64,000 bases of DNA, taken from positions 99,235 to 163,234 of the forward strand of contig NZ_NRRG01000004.1 of assembly GCF_016583575.1 (NCBI RefSeq). Direction: 5' to 3'. The stretch's first letter is position 1. Every line of letters starts with the position of its first letter. This DNA comes from Thiocystis violacea (GTDB lineage: Bacteria; Pseudomonadota; Gammaproteobacteria; Chromatiales; Chromatiaceae). The notes below the pieces were generated by a model. It did no database searches. It saw nothing but the letters and a program-made list of their open reading frames with translations, and was not told the origin of the DNA. Shown piece after piece: positions 10,242-20,799 of the stretch. The translations under genes were made by a program, and so were the position numbers.

Positions 10242-10565
10242 ATGAGTAACGATATTCCTGGCGAGGAGCGCGAATCCGGCCTGACGGTTCAGGAAGCTCG
10301 CCCAAAACTGCGCCGTCCGCCCCTATATAAGGTTCTACTGCTGAACGACGATTACACCCCGATGGAGTTCGTGGTGTTGGTTCTTGAGATTTTTTTTGGT
10401 ATGAACCGAGAAAAGGCGACCCAAGTCATGCTGCATGTGCATACCAGGGGCGTCGGCGTGTGTGGGGTTTTCACCAAGGACATCGCCGAGACCAAGGTCG
10501 GGCAAGTGAATGACTACGCGCGCGGTAACCAGCATCCGCTGATTTGCACGATGGAAGAGGCGTAG
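10242..10565 (+). CDS. clpS: ClpS, N-recognin adaptor of ClpAP
   Basis: Delivers N-degron substrates to ClpA. The 107-residue product has an unstructured N-terminal extension followed by the ClpS core: [16 protein letters not shown] (hydrophobic pocket and Asn-Asp-Asp gate), [13 protein letters not shown] with its pocket histidine, and the C-terminal strand ending [12 protein letters not shown]. It is directly upstream of clpA by 74 bases and in the same direction, so probably co-transcribed. Confidence 0.96.
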   Translation: MSNDIPGEERESGLTVQEARPKLRRPPLYKVLLLNDDYTPMEFVVLVLEIFFGMNREKATQVMLHVHTRGVGVCGVFTKDIAETKVGQVNDYARGNQHPLICTMEEA

Positions 10566-10639
10566 ACGTAGGGGCTCGTTGAAATTTCGAGCGGCAGAAT
10601 TTCAATCCGTTTTCTTGAATCCACCCTTGGGATAGGCCG

Positions 10640-12901
10640 ATGCTGAGCAAAGAACTCGAATTCACGCTTAACCGGGCCTTCAAAGAGGCGCGCGCCAAGC
10701 ACCACGAATACATGACGGTGGAGCACATGCTGCTGTCATTGCTGGATAATCCGACGGCCGCCAAGGTGCTGCGCGCCTGTGGTGCCGACGCGGAGAGGCT
10801 GCGCCGCGAGATTGCCGTGTTCATCGACGAGACGACGCCGCTGATTCCCGACAACGAGGATCGCGACACCCAGCCGACGCTTGGCTTTCAGCGCGTGCTG
10901 CAACGCGCCGTCTTTCACGTTCAGTCCGCGGGCAAGAAGGATGTGACCGGCGCCAACGTGCTGGTCGCCCTGTTCAGCGAGCAGGACTCCCAGGCCGTCT
11001 ATCTGCTCAACCAGCAGGACGTGACGCGGCTGGATGTGGTCAATTTCATCTCGCACGGCATCTCCAAGGTTCCCGGCGAGAGTCAGGAGGAAGAGGCGCC
11101 TGGCGAGTCCGACGAGGTGCGCGGCGAGGAGAAGGAGGGCGCCAGTCCGCTTGAGAGCTTCGCGACCAATCTCAACGAGATGGCTCGCCAGGGTCGGATC
11201 GATCCATTGATCGGCCGCGCCCCCGAGGTTGAGCGCACCATCCAGATTCTGTGCCGGCGCCGCAAGAACAATCCGCTGTTCGTCGGCGAGGCGGGGGTCG
11301 GCAAGACCGCGATCGCCGAGGGGCTGGCGAAGAAGATCGTCGACGGCGAGGTGCCGCAAGTCCTCAACGACGCGGTGATCTACTCGCTCGATCTCGGCGG
11401 CCTGGTCGCCGGAACCAAGTATCGCGGCGACTTCGAGAAACGTCTGAAGGCGGTTCTGGCCCAGCTCAAGCGTCAGCCCCACGCTATTCTCTTCATCGAC
11501 GAGATCCACACCATCATCGGCGCCGGATCGGCGTCCGGCGGGGTCATGGACGCCTCCAATCTCATCAAGCCGGTGCTCGCCTCCGGCGATCTGCGCTGCA
11601 TCGGCTCCACGACCTATCAGGAGTATCGGGGGATCTTCGAGAAGGATCGCGCGCTCGCGCGGCGCTTCCAGAAAATCGACGTCGAGGAGCCCTCGGTCGA
11701 GGAGACCATCGAGATCCTCAAGGGTCTCAAATCCCGTTTCGAGGAACATCATCAGGTCAGCTACACCCAGCCGGCCCTGCGCGCCGCCGCCGAACTGGCC
11801 AATCGTCACATCAACGACCGTCATCTGCCGGACAAGGCGATCGATGTCATCGACGAGGCCGGCGCCAGCGTGCAACTGATGGCGCCATCCAAGCGCAAGA
11901 AGCGCATCGATGTCGCGGATGTCGAGGCGATCGTCGCCAAGATGGCGCGCATTCCGCCCAAGCGGGTCTCGGCCTCCGACACCGAGTCGCTCCGCAATCT
12001 CGATCGCGATCTCAAAATGGTGGTCTATGGCCAGGAGGCGGCGATCGATGCCCTGACCTCGGCGATTCGCATGAATCGCTCGGGTCTGGGTCACGAGGAG
12101 AAGCCCATCGGCTCCTTCCTATTCACTGGACCGACCGGCGTCGGCAAGACCGAGGTCACCCGTCAGTTGGCGCGCATCCTGGGGATGGAGCTGCTGCGCT
12201 TCGATATGTCGGAGTACATGGAGCGTCACACGGTCTCGCGGCTCATCGGCGCGCCGCCTGGGTACGTGGGATTCGATCAGGGCGGACTCCTGACGGAAGA
12301 GATCAACAAGCACCCGCACGCCGTCCTGCTGCTCGACGAGGTCGAGAAGGCCCATCCCGATGTCTTCAACCTGCTCCTGCAGGTGATGGACCATGGCACG
12401 CTGACCGACAACAACGGGCGCAAGGCGGATTTCCGCAACGTGGTGCTGGTCATGACGACCAACGCGGGCGCGGCGGAGACCTCGCGTCGCTCGATGGGTT
12501 TCACCGAGCAGGATCACTCGACCGACGGCATGGAGGCGCTCAAGCGCTACTTCACCCCCGAGTTCCGCAACCGGCTGGACGCCATCGTGCAGTTCGGTCC
12601 GCTCAGTGAGGAGACGATTCTCAACGTCGTCAACAAGTTCGTGTTCGAGCTTGAGCAGCAGTTGGAGGACAAGAAGGTCAACCTGACGGTCGACGAGGAG
12701 GCGCGGCGCTGGCTGGCCGAGACCGGCTACGATCCCAAGATGGGTGCGCGGCCAATGGCGCGCGTCATTCAGCAGGGTATCAAGAAGCCGCTGGCGAACG
12801 AGCTGCTGTTCGGCGAACTCGTGGGTGGCGGGGTGGTCCGCGTCTTTCTGAAGGACGGCAAGCTCGCCTTCGAGATCAACGGTGTCGAGCGAGACCTCTG
12901 A
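10640..12901 (+). CDS. clpA: ClpA, ATP-dependent Clp protease ATPase subunit
   Basis: AAA+ unfoldase that feeds substrates to ClpP. The 753 residues compare with 758 in E. coli. Domains: double Clp-N repeat (1-140), a linker rich in Glu (about 150-170), D1 with Walker A GEAGVGKT and Walker B LFIDEIH, D2 with Walker A GPTGVGKT and Walker [13 protein letters not shown], and a ClpP-docking IGL-type loop replaced by the region around [10 protein letters not shown]. ClpP itself is not in the window. The start ATG 10640 follows GGGATAGG. Confidence 0.96.
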   Translation: MLSKELEFTLNRAFKEARAKHHEYMTVEHMLLSLLDNPTAAKVLRACGADAERLRREIAVFIDETTPLIPDNEDRDTQPTLGFQRVLQRAVFHVQSAGKKDVTGANVLVALFSEQDSQAVYLLNQQDVTRLDVVNFISHGISKVPGESQEEEAPGESDEVRGEEKEGASPLESFATNLNEMARQGRIDPLIGRAPEVERTIQILCRRRKNNPLFVGEAGVGKTAIAEGLAKKIVDGEVPQVLNDAVIYSLDLGGLVAGTKYRGDFEKRLKAVLAQLKRQPHAILFIDEIHTIIGAGSASGGVMDASNLIKPVLASGDLRCIGSTTYQEYRGIFEKDRALARRFQKIDVEEPSVEETIEILKGLKSRFEEHHQVSYTQPALRAAAELANRHINDRHLPDKAIDVIDEAGASVQLMAPSKRKKRIDVADVEAIVAKMARIPPKRVSASDTESLRNLDRDLKMVVYGQEAAIDALTSAIRMNRSGLGHEEKPIGSFLFTGPTGVGKTEVTRQLARILGMELLRFDMSEYMERHTVSRLIGAPPGYVGFDQGGLLTEEINKHPHAVLLLDEVEKAHPDVFNLLLQVMDHGTLTDNNGRKADFRNVVLVMTTNAGAAETSRRSMGFTEQDHSTDGMEALKRYFTPEFRNRLDAIVQFGPLSEETILNVVNKFVFELEQQLEDKKVNLTVDEEARRWLAETGYDPKMGARPMARVIQQGIKKPLANELLFGELVGGGVVRVFLKDGKLAFEINGVERDL

Positions 12902-13059
12902 GACCGACCAGGAGCATCCTGGCGAGGTCTGGCTCGGCGATACAGGGCGAGCGGCGAGGATGATTCGTCGCTTCGCTGAAACCCGACTCCCCGAGTGGGC
13001 GCGGAGCCGTTGATCGCGACATGAGCGATCCTCGGTTGGCCGGGGAGGGCGAGAGGGGG
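12902..13059. other. clpA/infA convergent gap without a tRNA
   Basis: 158 bases between convergent clpA and infA. In E. coli this position carries serW; here I see no tRNA cloverleaf, no T-run hairpin and no credible ORF. Confidence 0.5.
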
Positions 13060-13278
13060 TTAGCGCGCGCGGTAGACGATTCGACCCTTGGTGAGGTCGT
13101 AGGGGGTTAGCTCGACCGTTACCTTGTCACCGGTCAGGATGCGGATGTAGTGCTTACGCATCTTGCCGGAGATATGAGCGGTTACGGTATGGCCATTTTC
13201 CAATTGGACTCGGAAAACGGTGTTCGGCAGGGTTTCGGTAACCGTGCCTTCCATCTGGATGACGTCGTCTTTTGACAT
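13060..13278 (-). CDS. infA: Translation initiation factor IF-1
   Basis: 72-residue S1-like OB-fold protein that binds the 30S A site. The sequence [15 protein letters not shown] ... [16 protein letters not shown] ... TKGRIVYR is near-identical to proteobacterial IF-1. It lies 96 bases downstream of bpt on the same strand, in the conserved clpA-infA-aat neighbourhood. Confidence 0.97.
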   Translation of the reverse strand: MSKDDVIQMEGTVTETLPNTVFRVQLENGHTVTAHISGKMRKHYIRILTGDKVTVELTPYDLTKGRIVYRAR

Positions 13279-13374
13279 ATTTATTAGGTGTGTTCGGATT
13301 ACAACGCGAGTCTCTTAGCTGCGGGATTCTAGCACACCAATCGACAAGGCATGAGGGTTCGATCGGATCCGCTC

Positions 13375-14127
13375 TCAGCCCAGCCGATGCCCGCGTTCGA
13401 AGCGATTCCATTGGTGGCCATTCCATGCCTCGATCGGACGGAAACCGTCCTTGTACGCCATTTTACGGCAATCGCCGATCCAGTACCCCAGGTAGAGATA
13501 CGCAAGTCCGAGCCTCCGGGTCGTTTCGATCTGGGCCAGAACGGCGAAGGTACCCGGCGCGCGCTCCGCGATCTCGGGATCGAAAAAGGTGTAGACGGCG
13601 GACAGGCCCTGTTCGAGTACATCCGTGACCGCCACGCCGACCAGCCGGTTTCCGAGCCATAGCTCGATGAAACGGGTGGCGCCACCCCAGGGGTCCACCA
13701 GAAAACGTCGGTAGCTCTCCTCGCTGGCGTCGTCGGCCATGCTGCCGTCCGCGTGCCGATGGGCCAGATAGCGGCGATAGAGCGCGAACTGCTCCTCGTT
13801 GAAGGCCGCGGGGGCATCGCTCAGGTGGATGTCCGGCGCGTTGAGTTTCCAGTTGCGGCGTTGCGAACGGTTGGGCTGGAAGGACTCGACCGGAAGGCGT
13901 ACCGGGGTACAGCGCTCGCAGCCCCGGCAGGCCGGGCGGTAGATATGCGCTCCACTGCGCCTGAATCCCTGATCGACCAGGATCTGATAGGTGGAATTGT
14001 CGATCCGCGCGCTGGGGTCGACGAAGAGGGTGCGCGCCCGCAGTCCCTCCAGATAGGAGCAGGAATGCTCGGCGGTCAGATAGAGCGCGAGATAGCGCCC
14101 TTGCCGGGGATCGATACCTTGGATCAT
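13375..14127 (-). CDS. bpt: Bpt, aspartate/glutamate leucyltransferase (ATE family)
   Basis: Transfers an amino acid (leucine for bacterial Bpt; arginine in the eukaryotic ATE1 relatives) to N-terminal acidic residues, creating ClpS substrates. The 250-residue product shows the ATE N-domain [17 protein letters not shown], a second Cys-rich [14 protein letters not shown] motif, and a C-terminal GNAT-like domain with YTFFDPE and LGYWI. The start overlaps the aat stop by ATGA, so the two transferases are translationally coupled. Often mis-annotated as arginyltransferase; which amino acid is used cannot be told from sequence alone. Confidence 0.92.
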   Translation of the reverse strand: MIQGIDPRQGRYLALYLTAEHSCSYLEGLRARTLFVDPSARIDNSTYQILVDQGFRRSGAHIYRPACRGCERCTPVRLPVESFQPNRSQRRNWKLNAPDIHLSDAPAAFNEEQFALYRRYLAHRHADGSMADDASEESYRRFLVDPWGGATRFIELWLGNRLVGVAVTDVLEQGLSAVYTFFDPEIAERAPGTFAVLAQIETTRRLGLAYLYLGYWIGDCRKMAYKDGFRPIEAWNGHQWNRFERGHRLG

Positions 14128-14876
14128 GGGGTGGCTGGGGCCGGTTGGACAGGGATGACGGCCGCCGTATCCGGGTTGGCGCGATCCAGGCCATCGTCCC
14201 AGCTCGCGATCTCTCCAGGTGGGTCGCGGTAACGCTCCAGCAGGCGGATGAAATCGGCTCGCGGCACTTCGATCGCCCCCAGGCGGATCAGATGCTCGGT
14301 CCTCATCTGGCAGTCGATCAGGCCAAAACCCCGCTCCGCCAGGGTTTGGCACAGGCGCGTCAGGGCGACCTTGGAGGCGTCGGTCACGCGGCTGAACATG
14401 GATTCCCCAAAGAAGACGCGGCCGATGGCCACACCGTAGAGACCGCCGACGAGTGCGCCCTCGCGCCAGACCTCGACGGAATGCGCCAGGCCACCGGCAT
14501 GGAGCCGCTGGTAGGCTTCGATCATCCTGGGCACCAGCCAGGTGCCGCCGTCCTCGTCGCGCGGCTGGGCGCAACCCAGCATGACACCGGGGAAGTCACG
14601 GTCCAGGGTGGTGGTCAGATCGCCTTTTCGCAGTCGCTTGCGCAGACTGCGGGAGATCCTGAGTTGGTCCGGAAAGAGAATGGTGCGCGGATCGGGCGAC
14701 CACCAGAGGATGGGGTCTCCGGTGCTGAACCAGGGGAAGATGCCGCGTCGATAGGCATTTTCCAGTCGGGTCGGATCCAGGTCGCCGCCCACGGCGAGCA
14801 GTCCATTGGGCTCGCGCAAGGCGTGGCGCGGATCGGGAAAGGTGGCGCGATCCTGGGGATCGAGTAAGGGAATCAT
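14124..14876 (-). CDS. aat: Aat, leucyl/phenylalanyl-tRNA-protein transferase
   Basis: Adds Leu or Phe to N-terminal Lys or Arg of proteins, making N-degrons for ClpS/ClpAP. The 250-residue product has the family hallmarks [44 protein letters not shown] and the Cys-containing [12 protein letters not shown] proline-rich tail of about 15 residues is not conserved. Start and stop are ATGA-overlapped with the GNAT-like gene upstream and bpt downstream. Confidence 0.96.
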   Translation of the reverse strand: MIPLLDPQDRATFPDPRHALREPNGLLAVGGDLDPTRLENAYRRGIFPWFSTGDPILWWSPDPRTILFPDQLRISRSLRKRLRKGDLTTTLDRDFPGVMLGCAQPRDEDGGTWLVPRMIEAYQRLHAGGLAHSVEVWREGALVGGLYGVAIGRVFFGESMFSRVTDASKVALTRLCQTLAERGFGLIDCQMRTEHLIRLGAIEVPRADFIRLLERYRDPPGEIASWDDGLDRANPDTAAVIPVQPAPATP

Positions 14877-16054
14877 GGGTGTGACCTGACGATCGGCGTC
14901 CCGGACCCGGGGGGCCGGTCGGCACGATAGGGACTGTGGCCGCGCATCTCCGCGAGATAGCTATCCATGCTCTTGGTTTCACTCTCCAGAAAGCCGGAAA
15001 TGGCCGAGCCGAAGCGGGGGTCGGCGATCCAGTGGGCCGACCAGGTCGCGGTGGGCAGGAAGCCGCGGCTGACCTTGTGCTCGCCCTGGGCGCCGGGCTC
15101 GAACCGCGCGAGTCCGCGTTCGATGCAGTAATCCAGGCCCTGATAGTAGCAAGCCTCGAAATGGAGGCTGTGATAATCCTGGAAGCAGCCCCAGTGGCGC
15201 CCATACAGGGATTGCCGTCCGACCAGATCGAAGGCGGCGGCGACGATGTTCTGGCCATGATACGCCAGGACCAGCAGCAACTGGTCGCCCATGCTCTCGG
15301 CGAGGCTCAGAAAGAACGGCAGGGTCAGTGTCGGGAGTCCGCCGCGCTTGTCGAAGGTGTCGCGATAGAGCTGGTGAAAGGTCGCCCATTCGCTCTCGCT
15401 GACCGCCTGGCCGGGTATCCGCCGGATCCGAAGACCGCTCTCCTCGACCCGTCGACGCTCGCGCTTGATCATCTTGCGCTTAGCGGCGGTCAGCGTGCCC
15501 AGGAAGTCATCGAAGGTGGCGTATCCCTGATTGCGCCAATGGAACTGGCAGCCGACCCGGCGCATCAGTCCGCGCGACTCCAGCAGCTCGGTTTCCGGCT
15601 CGGTGGTGAACAGCCAATGCAGGGAGGATACCCCCAGGCGTTCCGCGATCTGGTTGGCCCCTTGAATCAAGGCCAGCGCGAACTCGCCGCTTCGCGGCCC
15701 AGATCCGGTCAGGATCCGCGGACCCGTGGCCGGGGTATAGGGCGAGGCGACGACGAGCTTGGGGTAATAGGCGCGTCCACTGCGCCGGTAGGCATCGGCC
15801 CAGGACCAATCGAAGACGAACTCGCCATAGGAATTGAACTTCAGATAACAGGGCGCGAGGGCCAGAATCCGCTCCTCCGCGTCACGCAGCGCCAGATGCT
15901 GGGGAATCCATCCGAGTCGCTCGCCGACACAGCCATGCGTTTCCATGGCGGCCAGGAATTCATGACGCAGAAAGGGCGTATCGGGGTCGGCGAGCCGATT
16001 CCAATCGGCGGCGGGTATCTCGGCGATGGCTGAGTGAGTCGTCAGCTTGTACAT
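14873..16054 (-). CDS. GNAT-superfamily (FemAB-like, COG3146) N-acyltransferase
   Basis: 393-residue protein of the COG3146 'peptidogalycan biosynthesis' type, a FemAB-like fold with two GNAT lobes. Seen: [20 protein letters not shown] near the N-terminus, [16 protein letters not shown] in the middle and [25 protein letters not shown] toward the end, a highly conserved block of the family. The substrate is unknown. ATG 16054 begins MYKLTTHS; the frame is open upstream but without homology. It is the first gene of an overlapping operon with aat and bpt, so a link to aminoacyl transfer is possible but unproven. Confidence 0.85.
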   Translation of the reverse strand: MYKLTTHSAIAEIPAADWNRLADPDTPFLRHEFLAAMETHGCVGERLGWIPQHLALRDAEERILALAPCYLKFNSYGEFVFDWSWADAYRRSGRAYYPKLVVASPYTPATGPRILTGSGPRSGEFALALIQGANQIAERLGVSSLHWLFTTEPETELLESRGLMRRVGCQFHWRNQGYATFDDFLGTLTAAKRKMIKRERRRVEESGLRIRRIPGQAVSESEWATFHQLYRDTFDKRGGLPTLTLPFFLSLAESMGDQLLLVLAYHGQNIVAAAFDLVGRQSLYGRHWGCFQDYHSLHFEACYYQGLDYCIERGLARFEPGAQGEHKVSRGFLPTATWSAHWIADPRFGSAISGFLESETKSMDSYLAEMRGHSPYRADRPPGSGTPIVRSHP

Positions 16055-16163
16055 CTTGCTCGCAACGGGTGTCTGTCCATGGCCACCACATATGGGCGTC
16101 CCGTCGCCCGCCCAATCCGACCCGGCCGAGGAGCGGGATGGGCGGCAAGCAATCGCTGGGATC

Positions 16164-17451
<1,288 letters not shown>

Positions 17452-17946
17452 ATGAAGATGCGCGACTGTCGAGCGCCAGGCTATCCATGGTCCACCTGGC
17501 TCCTGGCCATTGTCATTCTCCCCCTGTTCGCGGGCTGCTCTGGATTGGGCGGTCGCGATGACTCGGGGCTGGCTAAGCGCCGGAACGATGTGGTCCTGAC
17601 CGGCCTGGCGCAGATCGGGACGCCCTATGTCTACGGCGGTTCCGCCCCGGCTAAGGGGTTCGACTGTAGTGGCCTCACCTACTATGCCCATCACGAGGCG
17701 GGGCTCTCCATCCCGCGCACCGCCGCCGCCCAGCACAAGGCCGCCAAGCCGGTCGGAAAGAACCAGCTCAAGCCGGGTGACATGGTGTTCTTCAAGACCG
17801 GACCGACGGCCTACCATGTGGGCCTGATGATCGACGGGCGACGTTTCGTGCATGCCTCCACCTCGCGCAGCCAGGTGCGTGTGTCGAATCTGGACAGTCC
17901 CTATTGGCAGGCGCGTTATCTTGGCGCCGGCACCTATTTCCGTTGA
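17452..17946 (+). CDS. NlpC/P60-family cell-wall endopeptidase, lipoprotein
   Basis: Probable D-Glu-meso-DAP peptidoglycan endopeptidase of the Spr/MepS type. The 164-residue precursor has an N-terminal membrane segment and lipobox LFAGC (Cys about 29), then an NlpC domain with catalytic Cys in FDCSGLTYYAH, His in AYHVGLMI and a third polar residue in RRFVHAS. Size and layout match MepS-like hydrolases. The last 13 bases overlap the end of the convergent hydrolase gene. Confidence 0.88.
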   Translation: MKMRDCRAPGYPWSTWLLAIVILPLFAGCSGLGGRDDSGLAKRRNDVVLTGLAQIGTPYVYGGSAPAKGFDCSGLTYYAHHEAGLSIPRTAAAQHKAAKPVGKNQLKPGDMVFFKTGPTAYHVGLMIDGRRFVHASTSRSQVRVSNLDSPYWQARYLGAGTYFR

Positions 17947-18962
17947 GTGGATCGTTCCCCGCGTAAGACTCGCGGGCGAACGCCTTCGATCGGGGTTTCC
18001 TCTCCCGACGGGATTGGTCCGGCCGGATCGGTGAGCCAGCTCAGGATATCCGTGCGCACGCGCGCGCCCTGGCGATCGCGTGGCAGCATGTGCCAACCAT
18101 CCCGGTAAAGAACCAGACGGATCCCCGACCTGTCGGACGGCAATTCGCGCAGCAGGCGGACAAAGGCCCGCCTCGGGATGATCTCGTCGCGCTCGCCATA
18201 GAGCAGGAGGACCGGCGGGCGCAGGCGCGGCGCGGCGGTTCGCGCCGCGTCCATGAGATCGGTCACGCCCCAGAGGGCGTCCACCCGAGTCGCCTTGATC
18301 ACCAGTGGATCGGCGGACAGGCTCCTGAGCAAGTCATCATTATCCGTGGGACGCACCGAGAGTCCCTCCCCGGTCAGTTTCAGCCAGGGCAGCGTGCCGG
18401 CCGCGGCGTCCAAGGCGAGACGCTGATACCAGGGCATGGTGTCGCGCGACCAGACGGCGGGCGCGATCAGCACCAGGCCGTCGATCGGCAGGGACGCCTG
18501 GGCCGAGGCCAGCATCGCCACGGCTCCACCCATGCTTTCGCCCGCCACGTAGAGACGCGCCTTGGGGTGCCGTGTCCGAACCAATTCGACCAGGGTGACC
18601 AGATCGCGCGCCAGGGTCAGGCTTCCATGCCAGCGCCCTGGCTGTGCGGAGGCGCCAAATCCGCGCTGATCCACGGCATAGGTCCGAATGCCCCGTTCGG
18701 CCAGCTCCCCGGCGAGCGGCTCGAAGGCACGGCTGTAATCGTTGAATCCATGCAGGCCAATCAGCACGATTCTGGGTTCGCCCGGCCCGGACCAACTCCG
18801 CAGAGGCAAGCGATAGCCATCCGCCATGACCGCCTGTTCCAGCGTCAGTCGGGGCGTGAGGCGCCCCTCCGCCCGCTCGATCACCTGGGGTCCGACGCAG
18901 CCACTGAGCAACGCCATGACGAGGAGTCCGCTCCTCATCCAGCCGATTCGAGCCATCGCCAC
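17934..18962 (-). CDS. Lipoprotein alpha/beta hydrolase (monoacylglycerol-lipase-like)
   Basis: Serine hydrolase of the PldB/MGL group, probably anchored to the membrane. The 342-residue protein has an N-terminal signal with lipobox LLSGC (Cys22), the oxyanion region IGLHGFNDYS, the nucleophile elbow GESMGG (Ser143), an acidic residue in YGERDEIIP and His in DGWHMLPRD. The substrate is unknown; lysophospholipids or acylglycerols are the usual ones. It lies 3 bases downstream of the AMMECR1 gene on the same strand and may share its transcript. Confidence 0.85.
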   Translation of the reverse strand: MAMARIGWMRSGLLVMALLSGCVGPQVIERAEGRLTPRLTLEQAVMADGYRLPLRSWSGPGEPRIVLIGLHGFNDYSRAFEPLAGELAERGIRTYAVDQRGFGASAQPGRWHGSLTLARDLVTLVELVRTRHPKARLYVAGESMGGAVAMLASAQASLPIDGLVLIAPAVWSRDTMPWYQRLALDAAAGTLPWLKLTGEGLSVRPTDNDDLLRSLSADPLVIKATRVDALWGVTDLMDAARTAAPRLRPPVLLLYGERDEIIPRRAFVRLLRELPSDRSGIRLVLYRDGWHMLPRDRQGARVRTDILSWLTDPAGPIPSGEETPIEGVRPRVLRGERSTQRK

Positions 18963-18965
18963 AAA

Positions 18966-19583
18966 TCAGGGTCTTCCCATCGAGGCCGGGATCGGCCCCT
19001 GGAACGACTCGGTCGTGTAGCGCAGGATCTGGATGCTGTCGGACCAATGTCCAGGCGGCAGTCCGGCCTTGAGTTTGAGGTGGTCGAGAAACTCCCTGGG
19101 GTCGGGAAGCTGTTCCCAGACCGAGGGCAGGAATGTGCCCCGATGTCCCCGGTCACGCAGGATGAGACCGTCGACGCCTGGGCGAATCTGGCCCAGCAGA
19201 TCGGCCTCGGAGTTGAAAGGCATGGGCTCGGAGGGGCTGAGAACCGAGATCTTGAGGGTCAGATCCGGATACTCGGCTGGACGCAGTGGAGCGAAGCGCG
19301 GATCCTCGAAGGCGGCGGCGAAGGCGTGCATGGCGACGTCCTCGACCAGCGGTCGAACGGCCTCGAGTACGCCGATGCAGCCACGTAGCCTCCGGCCGAG
19401 TTCCAGGGTGACGAAGGTGGCGCGCGGTTCGCGCAGTGGTTCCGGGTAGTCCGCCGGATCCACCTCCAGGGGTCGATTGCGCTCGAGTCCATGCGCGATC
19501 GAACGGGCCGCGATCTTCAGCAGCGTGGCGCGTTGCCCGGCGTCGTGGACCGGTATGGGCTCAGGCGAGGGCATAGGCGCCAT
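18966..19583 (-). CDS. amrA: AMMECR1-domain protein (AmmeMemoRadiSam protein A)
   Basis: 205-residue AMMECR1-family protein of unknown biochemical role. Seen: the signature LRGCIGV preceded by ATFVTLE, then FAAAFEDPRF and ISVLSPSEP, and GTFLPSVWEQLPDPREFLDHLKLKAGL near the end, all characteristic. It overlaps the end of the MEMO gene by 23 bases, an unusually long overlap that fixes co-expression. In other genomes these two occur with a radical SAM enzyme (AmrS), which is absent from this window. Confidence 0.9.
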   Translation of the reverse strand: MAPMPSPEPIPVHDAGQRATLLKIAARSIAHGLERNRPLEVDPADYPEPLREPRATFVTLELGRRLRGCIGVLEAVRPLVEDVAMHAFAAAFEDPRFAPLRPAEYPDLTLKISVLSPSEPMPFNSEADLLGQIRPGVDGLILRDRGHRGTFLPSVWEQLPDPREFLDHLKLKAGLPPGHWSDSIQILRYTTESFQGPIPASMGRP

Positions 19584-20349
19584 ATCCCACCACCTGATCG
19601 CGCGGCCCGGCGGTATCGCCCGAGTTGCGCAGATCCAGCGTCCGCGCCTTGAGACCCCGGCGACGCGCGAGGGTCAGCAGGCCATTGACCGGGATCCGCC
19701 CGCACGCCTGATCCTGGCCGATCGACTCCGGGTTCAGCGCCTCGATGGCCGCCGAGGTGGCGGTGTCGATGCGGCGCGCGCTCTCGTAGTCCAGATAGTG
19801 CGTCAGGTCCGAGCTGATGAGGATCAGGGTCTCGGGGCCGTCCCAGAGCCGTTCCAGTACCTGAGCCACGGCCTCGGGTCCGGCCTCGCCGACCACGAAG
19901 GGAACCAGGCTGAAATCGCTCAGGACGCGCTGCAGAAAGGGCAACTGGACCTCCAGGCTGTGCTCCAGGGCGTGCGCCTGATCCAGGATGCTGACTTGGG
20001 GGAGCGTCAGGGCGAGGTCGATGGCCTGGCGATCGATCCCGACCGTCCCCAGCGGGGTCGCGAAGCCATCGGCGCTGGTGGTGGCGAGTCCCTGGAAGGC
20101 CAGGCGATGCGATGGACCCAGGAGCACGACCCGGCGGATCCTGTCGCGGACCGGCGCGAGGGTGGCGTAGGCGCTCGCGGCGATGGGGCCGGAGTAAATG
20201 TAGCCGGCGTGCGGCACGATCAGGGCCTTCGGCGGCGCGGCCGTCGTCGGGCCAGCCGAGTCGAGCAGGCCGTCGACCAGACGCATCAGTTCCTCGGGGT
20301 CGCCAGGATAGAAGCGGTCGGCTACGGCGGGCGCTCGAACCTTTGACAT
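19561..20349 (-). CDS. amrB: MEMO1-family protein (AmmeMemoRadiSam protein B)
   Basis: 262-residue MEMO-family protein, structurally related to non-haem iron dioxygenases. Seen: VADRFYPGDPEEL at the start, IVPHAGYIYSGPIAASAY with a metal-ligand-type His, LLGPSHR, ALEHSLEVQLPFLQ, ISSDLTHYLDYE and a C-terminal VGYGAYAL. ATG 20349 is preceded by GGAGGTGA at good spacing; the in-frame start 36 bases upstream is not. It is first in the memo-AMMECR1-hydrolase unit. Confidence 0.92.
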   Translation of the reverse strand: MSKVRAPAVADRFYPGDPEELMRLVDGLLDSAGPTTAAPPKALIVPHAGYIYSGPIAASAYATLAPVRDRIRRVVLLGPSHRLAFQGLATTSADGFATPLGTVGIDRQAIDLALTLPQVSILDQAHALEHSLEVQLPFLQRVLSDFSLVPFVVGEAGPEAVAQVLERLWDGPETLILISSDLTHYLDYESARRIDTATSAAIEALNPESIGQDQACGRIPVNGLLTLARRRGLKARTLDLRNSGDTAGPRDQVVGYGAYALA

Positions 20350-20417
20350 GGGCTTCACCTCCACGCGGGTTTCCGGTCGAATCAAGCCTCCATCATCACT
20401 ATAGACGTTCCTGGCCC

Positions 20418-20753
20418 TTATTCCGTTCGCGCGGCGGGCGCGCCTTGCGAGAATTTCGCCAGTAGATCGGCGCAGTCCGCGGCGTTCTCGACCCAGTCGA
20501 TTTCGGCCTCCATCGGCACCGCCGCGCTCTTGGCGCGAACCTTCGAAATGGTGCCTGCGATCAGTGTGTTCAGCGCGGTTTCGTCCAGCCGTCCCTGCTC
20601 GCGCGCGGTATCGGCCGCGAGACAGACACCGGCCTGGGCGCCCATCACCAGGCCCCCGGCCGCGCCCATGCCCGCGCCGAATCCGATGGCCAGGACACCG
20701 CCGACGGCGGCTCCGATCAAAAGGAAGATGAGTGCAATAATGGTCGCTCTCAT
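20418..20753 (-). CDS. Small Gly-rich membrane protein, unknown function
   Basis: Unrecognised 111-residue protein. An N-terminal hydrophobic stretch (about residues 4-45) is rich in GxxxG-like spacing (AAVGGVLAIGFGAGMGAAGGLVMG), suggesting a helical hairpin or glycine-zipper insertion, followed by a soluble polar tail of about 65 residues with a single Cys pair region. I used ATG 20753 rather than the longer frame because the hydrophobic helix then begins at the N-terminus. It is divergent from slt with 46 bases between. Confidence 0.55.
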   Translation of the reverse strand: MRATIIALIFLLIGAAVGGVLAIGFGAGMGAAGGLVMGAQAGVCLAADTAREQGRLDETALNTLIAGTISKVRAKSAAVPMEAEIDWVENAADCADLLAKFSQGAPAARTE

Positions 20754-20799
20754 GGGTGCTCCGCTTGGGTCGATTGACGTGTTTCGAGGTTTGCTCTCA

